Assembly: GCF_029894165.1 (NCBI RefSeq)
Contig: NZ_JARXXU010000001.1
Coordinates: 930,001-994,000 of the forward strand
Source of the DNA: Aurantimicrobium minutum
Lineage (GTDB): Bacteria; Actinomycetota; Actinomycetes; Actinomycetales; Microbacteriaceae
DNA length: 64,000 nucleotides
Reading direction: 5' to 3'
Position numbers and translations under genes: made by a program. Shown piece by piece: positions 8,860-21,667 of this stretch (positions are counted from its first letter, which is position 1; every line of letters starts with the position of its first letter). The notes under the pieces are model-generated. The model ran no database searches and was not told the origin of the DNA. It was given only the letters and a program-made list of their open reading frames with translations.

Positions 8860-10860
8860 TTACGTATGGATTTTTGTCACGTGCAGGATGTGAACAGGTT
8901 CGGTGAAGGGATCTAACCGAACGTAGTTGTCTGCGCCCCAGGTCCATTCCACGCCAGTGACGAGGTTTGTCACGGTGAGGGAATCTCCGTGCTGGGCGCC
9001 GAGAGTAGTCAGGTCGAGATGCACGACGGTTTCACGAACCGAGTGAGGATCCGTGTTCACCACCATGATGAGCGTGTCATCGGCTCCTGTGCCGGTGAAG
9101 GCCTTGTCCAGGTGCTTGCTATAGGCCAAGATCGCGTCGTCATCAGTTCGCTGAATTGTGATGTTGCGCAGTTGGCGCAGTGCAGGGTGCTCCGCGCGGA
9201 TGGAGTTCAGAATCTCGAAGAAGGGGGCCAGGGAAGTCCCTGCTTTGTCGAGAGCTGCCCAATCGCGGTTCTTGTATTCATATTTCTCGTTATCGATGTA
9301 TTCCTCTGCACCGGGGCGAGCGACGGATTCGAAGAGCTCAAACCCGGCATAGACGCCCCAAAGTGGTGCCGCGGTGGCCGCGAGCGTGGCACGAATCGTG
9401 AACGCGGCAGGGCCGCCGAACTGCAAATATTCGGTGAGAATATCGGGGGTGTTGACAAACAAGTTGGGGCGCATGAAATCTGCCGACTCGGTTGATATCG
9501 AGCGGAAAAACTCTTCTAACTCCCACTTAGTGTTGCGCCAAGTGAAATAGGAATAGGACTGCTGGAAACCGATTTTGCCCAGGGTGTGCATCATGGCGGG
9601 GCGAGTGAAGGCCTCGGCCAAGAAGATCACGTCAGGGTGCTTCTCGTTGACGGTCTTGATGAGCCATTCCCAAAAGTCCACGGGCTTGGTGTGGGGGTTA
9701 TCCACGCGGAAAATACTGATGCCCTTGGAAATCCAGAACTCCACCACGCGCAGAACCTCGGCACGAATGCCTTCGGGGTCGTTGTCGAAGTTAATCGGGT
9801 AGATGTCCTGGTACTTCTTGGGCGGGTTTTCTGCGTAGGCAATCGTGCCATCGGGCAACGTGGTGAACCATTCCGGGTTGGTTGTCACCCAGGGGTGGTC
9901 GGGTGCTGCCTGGAGAGCGAGATCGAGCGCAATTTCGATGTTGTGTTTCTTGGCTTCTGTGAGGAAAAACGCAAAGTCCTTGAAATTACCCAGATCTGGA
10001 TGAATTGCATCGTGACCACCTGCAGCAGAGCCAATCGCCCAGGGGGATCCGGGGTCCCCAGGTTCGGTGACCAGCGAGTTATTGGGACCCTTGCGGTTGA
10101 GGGTGCCTATCGGGTGAATGGGAGGGAGATAGACCACGTCAAAGCCCATCTTGGCCACCGCGGGTAAGCGCTTGGCTGCGGTGCGGAAGGTGCCAGAAGT
10201 CCAGACGCCCTCTGCATCCTGGGTCGCACCTTCGGAGCGGGGGAAGAACTCATACCAGCTGGCTGATCCGGCCAGTGCGCGCTCGACCCGCAGGGTGTAT
10301 TCCTCGGAGAAGGTTTCCAAACTGGCTATCGGAGCATGAGCCAACAAGGACTGCACTTCTTCGCCCTCAGCCAGGGAGAAGCGCACGAGGGGATCAACTT
10401 TCGTGTCGACGAGAGATTTCGCCAGGGCAGCCAGCTTCTTCCGGTGTGCTGCCGTCCGGCTTGCTTCCGTGGATGCGCGAGTGAATAACTGGCTGCCCAG
10501 GGTGAGCATGAGTTCCACATCGATACCCAGGGGAATTTTGACCTCGGCGTTGTGGTGCCAGGTGGCATAGTCATCCGAGTAGGCCTCAACGGTGAAAGTC
10601 CACAGACCTGGCTTGTCGGGCTGAGCCTGAACCTCCCAGCGGTCCGTTCCTGGCGCAGTGGGATGCATCTCGAGGCGGGTGGACTGACCATCGGGTGCAC
10701 GCAAATGCAGCGCGACCCCGATGACATCATGACCTTCGCGGAAACTGGTGGCGCCAAATGGCACAACCTCGCCCACGTAGGCCTTGGGAGAGAGCTCCGG
10801 CACCCCTAAATCAGGCGTGACTCGAAGAATGGGCAAGCGACCGATGGAGGAGGTTTCCAT
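8860..10860 (-). CDS. glgE: Maltose-1-phosphate maltosyltransferase
   Basis: A 666-residue GH13_3 enzyme that extends alpha-glucans using maltose-1-phosphate, within the length range of the family. The nucleophile Asp is in IFRVDNPHTKP and the acid/base Glu in FLAEAFTRP. The N-terminal domain contains the family's PFGATSFREGHD stretch. It lies between glgX and glgB, a genomic setting typical of the actinobacterial GlgE pathway. Neither treS/pep2 nor glgM, which would supply maltose-1-phosphate, is in the window. Confidence 0.94.
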   Translation of the reverse strand: METSSIGRLPILRVTPDLGVPELSPKAYVGEVVPFGATSFREGHDVIGVALHLRAPDGQSTRLEMHPTAPGTDRWEVQAQPDKPGLWTFTVEAYSDDYATWHHNAEVKIPLGIDVELMLTLGSQLFTRASTEASRTAAHRKKLAALAKSLVDTKVDPLVRFSLAEGEEVQSLLAHAPIASLETFSEEYTLRVERALAGSASWYEFFPRSEGATQDAEGVWTSGTFRTAAKRLPAVAKMGFDVVYLPPIHPIGTLNRKGPNNSLVTEPGDPGSPWAIGSAAGGHDAIHPDLGNFKDFAFFLTEAKKHNIEIALDLALQAAPDHPWVTTNPEWFTTLPDGTIAYAENPPKKYQDIYPINFDNDPEGIRAEVLRVVEFWISKGISIFRVDNPHTKPVDFWEWLIKTVNEKHPDVIFLAEAFTRPAMMHTLGKIGFQQSYSYFTWRNTKWELEEFFRSISTESADFMRPNLFVNTPDILTEYLQFGGPAAFTIRATLAATAAPLWGVYAGFELFESVARPGAEEYIDNEKYEYKNRDWAALDKAGTSLAPFFEILNSIRAEHPALRQLRNITIQRTDDDAILAYSKHLDKAFTGTGADDTLIMVVNTDPHSVRETVVHLDLTTLGAQHGDSLTVTNLVTGVEWTWGADNYVRLDPFTEPVHILHVTKIHT

Positions 10861-10897
10861 AAACGAAAACTATCGTGCTTTGACCACGGCAGGAAAC

Positions 10898-12979
10898 TTA
10901 ACGTTCAGCCGCGTTAAACAGAAGGATGGACGTGCCCGTGAGTTTGAAGGTTTCACCCGGACGGAGTACGCCGGGAACTTCACGGGGCGTGTGATGGGGG
11001 CTAAACCACAACGGCTCATAAAACATCACACCCGGATGCTTGGGAACGACCACCGAGGTGGGCTGTTCGGTGCCGTGAATAATCATCAGAATACGGTTGA
11101 ACGGCTCGTTTTCGGGAGTGCTTGCGGCGACATATTGCAGGGTGCGGTTGTGGGGATCTTCCCAATCTTCCTGTTCCATGTTTTCGCCCTGAGTGTTGTA
11201 CCACTCGACTTGGCTGGCACTGGGCACCGTCTCGCCAAACTTTCCAAAACGGGTGGGTCGAATCGCAGGGTGCTCTTGCCGCATCTTCGCTAAGTGCTTG
11301 GTGGTGGCCAACATGTCCTGTTGCCATTCCTGTAATTCCCAGTTGACCCAGGTCAGTGGCGAGTCATGGCAGTACGCATTGTTGTTTCCATGCTGAGTGC
11401 GACCAAATTCATCACCGGCGGTAATCATGGGAATACCTGCCGACAGCATCAGGGTGCCCATCAAGTTCCGCATTGTGCGTCGGCGTGCAGCAATGATGTC
11501 CGTGTTTTCGGTGGGACCTTCCACGCCATGGTTAAACGAACGGTTGTCGTTCGCGCCGTCCCGGTTATCTTCACCGTTGCCGATGTTGTGCTTGTAATTG
11601 AACATCGTGAGGTCATGGAGGGTGAAGCCATCGTGGGCGGTGATGAAGTTTACGGACGCTACCGGCCCACGTTCTGCCGAGAACGTATTGCTCGACCCGG
11701 CGAGGCGGGTGGCAAAGCCACCGACACCGGTGGGAGCAATACCAGTTTCACGAGCTTGCGCAATATCGGGCAGCCAGAAGTTTCGAATGCGGTCGCGGTA
11801 ACGGTCGTTCCATTCGTGCCAGCCGTCGGCAAAATTGCCGGTCTGCCAGCCACCCATGCCTACATCCCAGGGTTCTGCGATGAGCTTGGTCTGAGAGAGT
11901 ATGGGGTCGGTGCGAATGGCTTCCAGGAGTGGGTGTTCACGCTGATAGACCGCGTCTTCGTCGCGGCCCAGCGTGACGGCGAGATCGAAACGGAAGCCAT
12001 CGACCTGGGTTTCTTCCGCCCAGTACCGCAAGGAGTCCAGAATGAGTTTCTGTACAACCGGTTCAGAGGCATTCAGGGAATTGCCGCACCCGGTGGTGTC
12101 GATATATTCGCCTTCGCCGTTCTGGCGGTAGTAACTGGCGTTATCTAAACCACGGAAACTCAGTCGTGGACCAAGCTTGCCTTCTTCAGCGGTGTGGTTG
12201 TACACCACATCGAGGATCACTTCGAGGCCGGCCTCGTGCAGGTCCTTGACCATCTGTTTGAATTCGCGCAACACAGCGCTCGGGCCTTCATCACGTGCGG
12301 CGGAGGTGGCATAGGCGGCGTGAGGGGTAAAGAAGTTGAGGGAGTTGTATCCCCAATAGTTTGTCGTGCCCTGCCGGAGGAGGTGCTCTTCAGAAATAAA
12401 GGCGTGAATGGGCAGTAATTCAACCGCGGTCACACCCAGATCGCGCAGGTAGGTGGTCATGGTTTCGTGACCGAGTCCGGCATATGTTCCCCGTAGCTCG
12501 AGAGGAACCCCCGGGTGCATTTTTGTCAGGCCGCGGACATGAGCTTCGTAGATGACGGATTTGTCTAAGTCTGTACGTGGCTTGGCGGAGGTGCCCCAGT
12601 CGAAACTGGTGTCGACCACGACATTGCGCCAGTGGTTTCCCACCCGGCTGAGACCTTTCGCATAGGGGTCTACGAGCAACTCTTCAGCCGAAAAAGAATC
12701 GTGAGGCCCAGAGGGACCCCATGCCTGCAAGGAATACTCTGCACCCACAGCGAGTCGGTCAGATGAGCCCGACCAGATTCCTGCCTTGCCTTTTTTTAGG
12801 CTGATGCGCTCCACAATGTGGTTTCCGCCGGGAGTGTCATAGATCACGACATCAATGCCCCCTGCGCTCGCACTGAACACCTTGATCTCGCCACCAGTTC
12901 TGGTTAGACGCACACCAAGGTCTTTGAGGGCGGCAGGGTTACTCACTCGAAATAGACTAGCCAGATAGTTTGCCGGCAT
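10898..12979 (-). CDS. glgX: Glycogen debranching enzyme
   Basis: A 693-residue GH13_11 isoamylase-type enzyme that cleaves alpha-1,6 branch points. It has an N-terminal CBM48 module, then the barrel, with VDGFRFDLAVTLGRD (nucleophile region), LIAEPWDVG (Glu) and NFITAHDGFTL (third carboxylate). ATG start. It is the first gene of the operon, and the promoter probably lies in the 65-bp divergent gap shared with the cysteine desulfurase gene. Confidence 0.93.
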   Translation of the reverse strand: MPANYLASLFRVSNPAALKDLGVRLTRTGGEIKVFSASAGGIDVVIYDTPGGNHIVERISLKKGKAGIWSGSSDRLAVGAEYSLQAWGPSGPHDSFSAEELLVDPYAKGLSRVGNHWRNVVVDTSFDWGTSAKPRTDLDKSVIYEAHVRGLTKMHPGVPLELRGTYAGLGHETMTTYLRDLGVTAVELLPIHAFISEEHLLRQGTTNYWGYNSLNFFTPHAAYATSAARDEGPSAVLREFKQMVKDLHEAGLEVILDVVYNHTAEEGKLGPRLSFRGLDNASYYRQNGEGEYIDTTGCGNSLNASEPVVQKLILDSLRYWAEETQVDGFRFDLAVTLGRDEDAVYQREHPLLEAIRTDPILSQTKLIAEPWDVGMGGWQTGNFADGWHEWNDRYRDRIRNFWLPDIAQARETGIAPTGVGGFATRLAGSSNTFSAERGPVASVNFITAHDGFTLHDLTMFNYKHNIGNGEDNRDGANDNRSFNHGVEGPTENTDIIAARRRTMRNLMGTLMLSAGIPMITAGDEFGRTQHGNNNAYCHDSPLTWVNWELQEWQQDMLATTKHLAKMRQEHPAIRPTRFGKFGETVPSASQVEWYNTQGENMEQEDWEDPHNRTLQYVAASTPENEPFNRILMIIHGTEQPTSVVVPKHPGVMFYEPLWFSPHHTPREVPGVLRPGETFKLTGTSILLFNAAER

Positions 12980-13044
12980 GTTTCGTAATGCAGGGTGCGC
13001 CGTTAAACCATGGACACATAAGGTTTGAGCTGAAGGGAGTATGC

Positions 13045-14244
13045 ATGGTTGCCTATCTGGACCACGCCGCCTCTACTCCTGTGCGGCCTGAAGCGCTCGC
13101 TGCATACACCGCTGCACTGGCTCATGCGGGAAACCCCTCCTCGGTGCACCGTCATGGTCAGACTGCCCGCGCGCAGGTCGAAGAAGCCCGTGAACATCTC
13201 GCCTCTGTGCTGGGTTGTGAGCCCATCGAGGTGATTTTCACGTCGGGGGGAACCGAGTCCATCAACCTGGCCATAGTGGGCCTTTACCGCGCAGCCGTTG
13301 AAAGTAACCCTGCCCGAAACCGTATCGTCGTGCCGGAGGCAGAACACCATGCCACCCTCGACACAGTTCTTTGGCTGCAACAGCATGAAGGTGCCGTGAT
13401 CGACTGGATTCCCGTCGATGAACATGGTCGAATCCGCATGGATGCCCTTGAGGCCACTGTGCAGCGTGAGCCCCACACCATTGCGCTGGTCACACTGCTG
13501 TGGGCAAATAACGAAGTTGGAACCATTCAACCCATCGACGAGGTGGCTGCCCTGGCTGCTGAACACCTCGTTCCCCTGCATATCGATGCCGTCTCGGCGT
13601 TTGGCCATGTCTCCTTGAACTTTGCCCAACTGCGCACAGAATCTGGTGCAGTAGGGGGATCAGGACTTGTGGCACTGAGTATTTCAGGGCATAAGTTCGG
13701 GTCTGTTCCAGGTGTTGGCGCACTCGTTGTGAGTAGACAAGCACACCTCGAGCCCCTCATTCACGGCGGGGGACAGCAACGCGGTCTGCGCAGTGGAACC
13801 TTAGATGCTCCCGCCATTGTGTCCATGTCCACCGCAGCACTGGTTGTGCAGAAAACCCACGAGGTAGAGCATTCACGCCTCAGTGCACTGAGAGATGCCA
13901 CCATCTTGCGTATCCAGGAACTAATTCCTGAAGCAGTGCTGAGCGGGGACCGGGCCACCCGGCTGGATAACAACGTGAACTTCACGTTCCCTGGATGCCA
14001 GAGCGACTCTCTGTTGTTTTTATTGGATGCGCATGGTGTTTCAGTATCGACCGGGTCTGCGTGCCAAGCAGGAGTTGCCCAGCCTTCCCACGTTCTCCTC
14101 GCCATGGGGCATGACGAACGCGGTGCGTCCTCTGCGCTACGTATAACCTTGGGGCACACCACAACCCAGGCAGAGATTGACGAATTCCTTGCTGCGCTGC
14201 CCGAGGCCGTCGACCGCGCTCGCCGCGCGGGAACAACTGCATAA
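13045..14244 (+). CDS. Cysteine desulfurase
   Basis: A 399-residue class V PLP enzyme of the NifS/IscS group. YLDHAASTPV begins the protein, SISGHKFG carries the PLP lysine, and STGSACQAG carries the persulfide cysteine on the mobile loop. ATG 13045 is preceded by GGGAG; earlier in-frame codons would only add a non-conserved tail. It lies directly before mnmA, so its sulfur probably goes to tRNA 2-thiouridine as well as to Fe-S clusters. The choice between iscS and nifS2 names is not settled by sequence, so I give no symbol. Confidence 0.92.
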   Translation: MVAYLDHAASTPVRPEALAAYTAALAHAGNPSSVHRHGQTARAQVEEAREHLASVLGCEPIEVIFTSGGTESINLAIVGLYRAAVESNPARNRIVVPEAEHHATLDTVLWLQQHEGAVIDWIPVDEHGRIRMDALEATVQREPHTIALVTLLWANNEVGTIQPIDEVAALAAEHLVPLHIDAVSAFGHVSLNFAQLRTESGAVGGSGLVALSISGHKFGSVPGVGALVVSRQAHLEPLIHGGGQQRGLRSGTLDAPAIVSMSTAALVVQKTHEVEHSRLSALRDATILRIQELIPEAVLSGDRATRLDNNVNFTFPGCQSDSLLFLLDAHGVSVSTGSACQAGVAQPSHVLLAMGHDERGASSALRITLGHTTTQAEIDEFLAALPEAVDRARRAGTTA

Positions 14245-14272
14245 CTCGGCAACTTCTCACCCGTCCACGGCT

Positions 14273-14278
14273 TAAACT
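14273..14278 (+). promoter_or_regulatory. Candidate -10 element of mnmA
   Basis: TAAACT ends five bases before the mnmA ATG, and no Shine-Dalgarno lies between them. This fits a leaderless transcript starting at or next to the ATG. No good -35 was seen. Confidence 0.45.
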
Positions 14279-14283
14279 GGACT

Positions 14284-17519
<3,236 letters not shown>

Positions 17520-17525
17520 CCCGGC

Positions 17526-19679
17526 TTAGTGCGACATGCCTGCTTTGTCGGAGATCCACCGCATCCACTTGGGTGCCCACCAGTTGGCTTTGCCAAAGAG
17601 TTTCATGGTGGCAGGAACGAGCAGGCCTCGCACCACAGTCGCATCGAGCAGAATTGCGAAGGCGAGCCCCAAGCCCAACATCTTCACGGTTGTCACCCCG
17701 GAGGTGAGCATCGGCAAGAAGTTTGCGGCCAAGACCAGTGCAGCAGCGGTAATGATTCGTCCACTTCGTTGGAGTCCCAGGGACACAGAATCTTCGGTGT
17801 TCATACCCTCGTCGTGGAGTTCCTTGATGCGGCTGAGGAGGAAGAGTTCGTAGTCCATAGACAAACCGAAGGTCACGACGGCAATGAGAATAAACATCGA
17901 AGACTCGATGTTTTCTAACGGGGTGAAGGAACCGATCAGCCATTGCAGGTTGCCGTCCATGAAGACCCAGGTGAGGAAGCCCAAGGTTGCCACCAGAGAC
18001 ACAATGTTGAGCAAGAAGGCCTTGATCGGCAGCAGCACGCTGCCGGTGAACAAGAACAACAGAATGAACGTGGCAATGAAAACCCACAGCAAGAGCAGGG
18101 GCACCTTCTCGGTAATACCGTTCATCGAGTCGGCGTAGTCGGCAGCTACGCCGCCTACCTTGACTTCAAACGGTGGATCGAGAGCGCGCACCTCGGTGAC
18201 GACGTCCATGCCTTCCTGGCTGCGTGCAACGACATCAGCCACGGCCACGATGCGCTGGTGGTCGGCAATGACGTAATCGGTGAACATTCCGGCGGCTTGA
18301 GGGTTGGTTTCTCCCTCGACCGTTACGCCGAGTGCACTCTGCACGCGCACGATGTGGGCAGTGTTGCTGAGCTCCTCGACGTAGTCAGCCAACTGTTCAT
18401 CGGTTGCCCCCGTTGCAATGATTTGCAAGGGCATCGCTTCTTGACCGTCAAAACGGGTGCGCTGAATCTCGGCAGAGATGGCTGTGGGGGAATCGGCAGG
18501 GAGGACTCGCTCATCGACCAGACCAAAGCTCACGTTGTTACCCAGTGCCACGAGTCCACCCAGGGCAACGATGGTGATGAGGAAGACAGGAATGGCCCGC
18601 TTCATGACGAAACGGGAAACGGATGACCACACTCCGGTGTCTGTGGGGACCAAGTCACGTTTGAAAATTCGCCACTTGTTCACGCGGTCGCCCAGCAGCA
18701 TGAGCATGGCGGGCAGGGCCACGAGGGCACCCAGCACGGCCACGATCACGACGGCCACACCAGCAAAGCCCATCGAGCGCAAGAAATACATTGGGAAAAT
18801 AACCAGCGAGGCGAGTACTACCGCCACGGTGAGACCGGAGAAGAGCACCGTGCGGCCGGCGGTTTCCATCGTGGCAAGCACGGCGTCGCGGATTTCAACG
18901 CCCTTAGCCCGCTCTTCGCGGAACCGGTTGATGATTAACAGCGAGTAATCAATACCTAAACCAAGAGCCATCGCAGAGATGAGGTTGACGGCGAAGATCG
19001 AAACATCGGTGAATTGTGTCGCTACCCAAATGAAGAAGAACGAGCCCAACATAGACAGGCCACCAATAACTAGTGGTAGACCCGCAGCAATGACCGAACC
19101 GAACACGAAGAGCAACAAAATGATGCTGAGCGGAATCGCTATCGATTCAGCCGTTGCGATGTCGTGGCCGATGGTGCCATTGAGGGCATTAGCCATCACG
19201 GATAAGCCGGTGTAGTGGAGCTGGACACCGTCTCTCTCGTCGCCCAGAGTGTCCATGATGAGGGTTGTCTCAGCGGAGGCCGTGACGTCAGTGTCGTAGT
19301 TGATGAAGAAGTAGGCCGCAGTGCCGTCTGTGCTCTTGAGGCTTTCTGGGCTACCCAGTGAGTAGTAGCTAGAGACGGACTCCACACCGGCTATGTCTTC
19401 AATGCTGCTGGTCAGTTCCGTGGCGGCGGTGACAGAGTCGGCGTCATCCACACTTGTGCCGAACTCGGCAATGATCGTGAGTTCGGGGTTATCTACGTTG
19501 AATTCTTCACTCAGCTGGTCATAGACCAGAGTGGATTCACTGTTGGGGTCGTTGTAGCCCGATGCCTGAAGTTTGTCGAAGGATTGCAGCCCCCAGACAG
19601 CGCTGATTCCCACGAGTCCGAGGAAGACCAGTAAAGAGACAAGTGGTTTGGCAATGACAAGCGAAGTGAAGCGTTTCAG
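17526..19679 (-). CDS. MMPL family exporter, apparent CTG start
   Basis: An RND-type transporter of about 717 residues with two six-helix halves, each with an extracytoplasmic domain between its first two helices. MMPL proteins export lipids or small hydrophobics, or act as drug pumps; the substrate is unknown. The first standard start codon is GTG at 19613, which falls inside the first membrane helix. The frame continues upstream, encoding LKRFTSLVIAKPLVSLLVF, the expected start of that helix. It reaches a stop without any ATG, GTG or TTG. A CTG at 19677-19679 sits five bases after AGGAAG (complement of 19685-19690), so I place the start there. A sequence error is the alternative. Confidence 0.75.
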   Translation of the reverse strand: MKRFTSLVIAKPLVSLLVFLGLVGISAVWGLQSFDKLQASGYNDPNSESTLVYDQLSEEFNVDNPELTIIAEFGTSVDDADSVTAATELTSSIEDIAGVESVSSYYSLGSPESLKSTDGTAAYFFINYDTDVTASAETTLIMDTLGDERDGVQLHYTGLSVMANALNGTIGHDIATAESIAIPLSIILLLFVFGSVIAAGLPLVIGGLSMLGSFFFIWVATQFTDVSIFAVNLISAMALGLGIDYSLLIINRFREERAKGVEIRDAVLATMETAGRTVLFSGLTVAVVLASLVIFPMYFLRSMGFAGVAVVIVAVLGALVALPAMLMLLGDRVNKWRIFKRDLVPTDTGVWSSVSRFVMKRAIPVFLITIVALGGLVALGNNVSFGLVDERVLPADSPTAISAEIQRTRFDGQEAMPLQIIATGATDEQLADYVEELSNTAHIVRVQSALGVTVEGETNPQAAGMFTDYVIADHQRIVAVADVVARSQEGMDVVTEVRALDPPFEVKVGGVAADYADSMNGITEKVPLLLLWVFIATFILLFLFTGSVLLPIKAFLLNIVSLVATLGFLTWVFMDGNLQWLIGSFTPLENIESSMFILIAVVTFGLSMDYELFLLSRIKELHDEGMNTEDSVSLGLQRSGRIITAAALVLAANFLPMLTSGVTTVKMLGLGLAFAILLDATVVRGLLVPATMKLFGKANWWAPKWMRWISDKAGMSH

Positions 19680-19844
19680 GGGAGCTTCCTAACCTAGAAA
19701 ATGGAGGGATCCTGCTCAGATAGTTGCATCTTCTGGAAGCAAAGTCTATTTCTGGAGTGCTCTTTCGATGGGCTCTGAGCGAACAGGTGGAAATTACGAA
19801 AACTGGCCATTCTTTTCGCGGTCATGAGGGATATTTTGCGCCGG

Positions 19845-19850
19845 TAAACT
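19845..19850 (+). promoter_or_regulatory. Candidate -10 element of gatC
   Basis: TAAACT ends eight bases before the gatC ATG, and no ribosome site lies between them. This suggests a leaderless gatCAB mRNA. Confidence 0.45.
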
Positions 19851-19858
19851 TGTGACTT

Positions 19859-20158
19859 ATGTCTGACATTTCTGCCGAGCAGGTGCGCCACCTGGCTAAC
19901 TTGGCCCGTATTGACCTTTCCGACGCGGAAATCGCGACGATGACGACTGAATTAGGCCAGATCATGGAAGCGGTTGCTTCTGTGCAGGCCGTGGCGACGC
20001 CTGACGTGCCTGCCACCAGTCACCCCATCCCTTTGAAGAATGTGTACCGTGCGGACGTCGTCGCAGATGTCATCCCCACCGACAAGGCTCTGGCCTCTGC
20101 GCCCGAACACGACGGCAGCCGCTTCAAGGTTTCCGCGATTTTGGGGGAGGAGCAGTAA
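19859..20158 (+). CDS. gatC: Asp/Glu-tRNA amidotransferase subunit C
   Basis: A 99-residue small subunit that wraps around GatA and GatB. It shows the family pattern VRHLANLARIDLSDAEI and a C-terminal RADVV...FKVSAILG. Its stop abuts the gatA ATG with no gap. It is the first gene of gatCAB, which converts Glu-tRNA(Gln) or Asp-tRNA(Asn) to the amidated forms in bacteria lacking the matching synthetase. Confidence 0.95.
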   Translation: MSDISAEQVRHLANLARIDLSDAEIATMTTELGQIMEAVASVQAVATPDVPATSHPIPLKNVYRADVVADVIPTDKALASAPEHDGSRFKVSAILGEEQ

Positions 20159-21667
20159 ATGTCTGACCTCATTCACAAGAGCGCAGCCGAGCTGGCAGAA
20201 ATGCTGGCTGCGGGCACCACAACCTCGGTCGAGATTACCCAAGCACACCTCGATCGCATTGCAGCCGTTGACGGAGATGTTCACGCATTCCTGCACGTCA
20301 ATGCAGAGGTTTCCCTCGCTGCGGCGAAGGCTTCGGATGAACGCCGAGCTGCCGGTGCGCCGCTCAGTGATCTTGATGGTGTGCCTATCGCGATCAAGGA
20401 CGTGCTGGTCACCACCGACATGCCTTCTACGTCGGGTTCCAAGATTCTCGAAGGGTGGATGTCTCCCTACGATGCCACCGTCGTCACCAAAGTTCGTGAA
20501 GCAGGACTTGTTCCCCTGGGCAAGACCAACATGGACGAATTCGCCATGGGATCTTCCACAGAGCACTCTGCTTACGGTCCCACGCGTAACCCGTGGGATC
20601 TTGACCGTATTCCGGGCGGTTCCGGCGGTGGCTCAGCCGCAGCTGTGGCTGCCTATGAAGCACCCCTGGCACTGGGTTCTGACACTGGTGGTTCTATCCG
20701 CCAGCCTGCCCACATCACCGGCACCGTGGGCGTGAAGCCCACCTACGGAGGTGTCTCTCGCTATGGCGCGATTGCACTGGCCTCCAGTTTTGACCAGATT
20801 GGTCCGGTTACCCGCACCGTGCTGGACTCTGCGCTTCTCCACGACGTGATCAAGGGTCATGACCGCCACGACAGCACCTCCCTGACGGACGAGTGGCCGT
20901 CCTTTGCTGACGCAGTGAAAAACGCGAACGTGAAGGGACTCAAGATTGGTGTCATCGAGCAGCTCGATGGCGAAGGGTTCCAGCCTGGCGTTCTTGCTCG
21001 CTTCCACGAATCTCTGGAACTACTCAAGGCCAGCGGTGCGGAGATTGTGAACGTCTCACTGCCGAGTCTTGAGCATGCGGTTGCTGCGTACTACCTGATT
21101 CTTCCTGCGGAAGCTTCCAGCAACCTGGCTAAGTTTGACTCCGTCCGCTTTGGTTTGCGCGTGCAGCCGGAAGGTGGCGGAACGGTGGAGCAGGTCATGT
21201 CGGCCACCCGTGAAGCGGGCTTCGGTGCTGAAGTGAAGCGCCGTATCATCTTGGGTACCTACGCCCTTTCTGCTGGCTACTACGACGCGTATTACGGTTC
21301 AGCGCAAAAGGTGCGCACCCTCGTGCAGTGTGACTTTGCAGATGCGTTTAGCAAGGTAGATGTCTTGGCTTCCCCCACTGCTCCCACGACGGCGTGGAAG
21401 CTCGGTGAGCAGCTCGATGACCCCGTGGCAATGTGGCGCGGAGATATTGCAACCATTCCTGCCAACATGGCCGGTATTCCTGGCATCAGCATCCCTGCCG
21501 GCCTCGCAGACGAGGACGGATTGCCTGTCGGCATCCAGTTCCTCGCCCCTGCTCGTGAAGATGCACGTCTTTACAACGTCGGCGCAGCGCTCGAGGCACT
21601 CCTCGAGAAGAAGTGGGGCCACACCCTGCTCAGCCAAGCACCAGAACTCAAGGGAGGGGCGCTCTAA
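20159..21667 (+). CDS. gatA: Asp/Glu-tRNA amidotransferase subunit A
   Basis: A 502-residue amidase-signature protein that releases ammonia from glutamine. The Ser-Ser-Lys triad is readable as Lys80 (AIKD), Ser155 (GGSGGGS) and nucleophile Ser179 (DTGGSI). The stop TAA overlaps the gatB ATG by one base. Confidence 0.97.
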   Translation: MSDLIHKSAAELAEMLAAGTTTSVEITQAHLDRIAAVDGDVHAFLHVNAEVSLAAAKASDERRAAGAPLSDLDGVPIAIKDVLVTTDMPSTSGSKILEGWMSPYDATVVTKVREAGLVPLGKTNMDEFAMGSSTEHSAYGPTRNPWDLDRIPGGSGGGSAAAVAAYEAPLALGSDTGGSIRQPAHITGTVGVKPTYGGVSRYGAIALASSFDQIGPVTRTVLDSALLHDVIKGHDRHDSTSLTDEWPSFADAVKNANVKGLKIGVIEQLDGEGFQPGVLARFHESLELLKASGAEIVNVSLPSLEHAVAAYYLILPAEASSNLAKFDSVRFGLRVQPEGGGTVEQVMSATREAGFGAEVKRRIILGTYALSAGYYDAYYGSAQKVRTLVQCDFADAFSKVDVLASPTAPTTAWKLGEQLDDPVAMWRGDIATIPANMAGIPGISIPAGLADEDGLPVGIQFLAPAREDARLYNVGAALEALLEKKWGHTLLSQAPELKGGAL

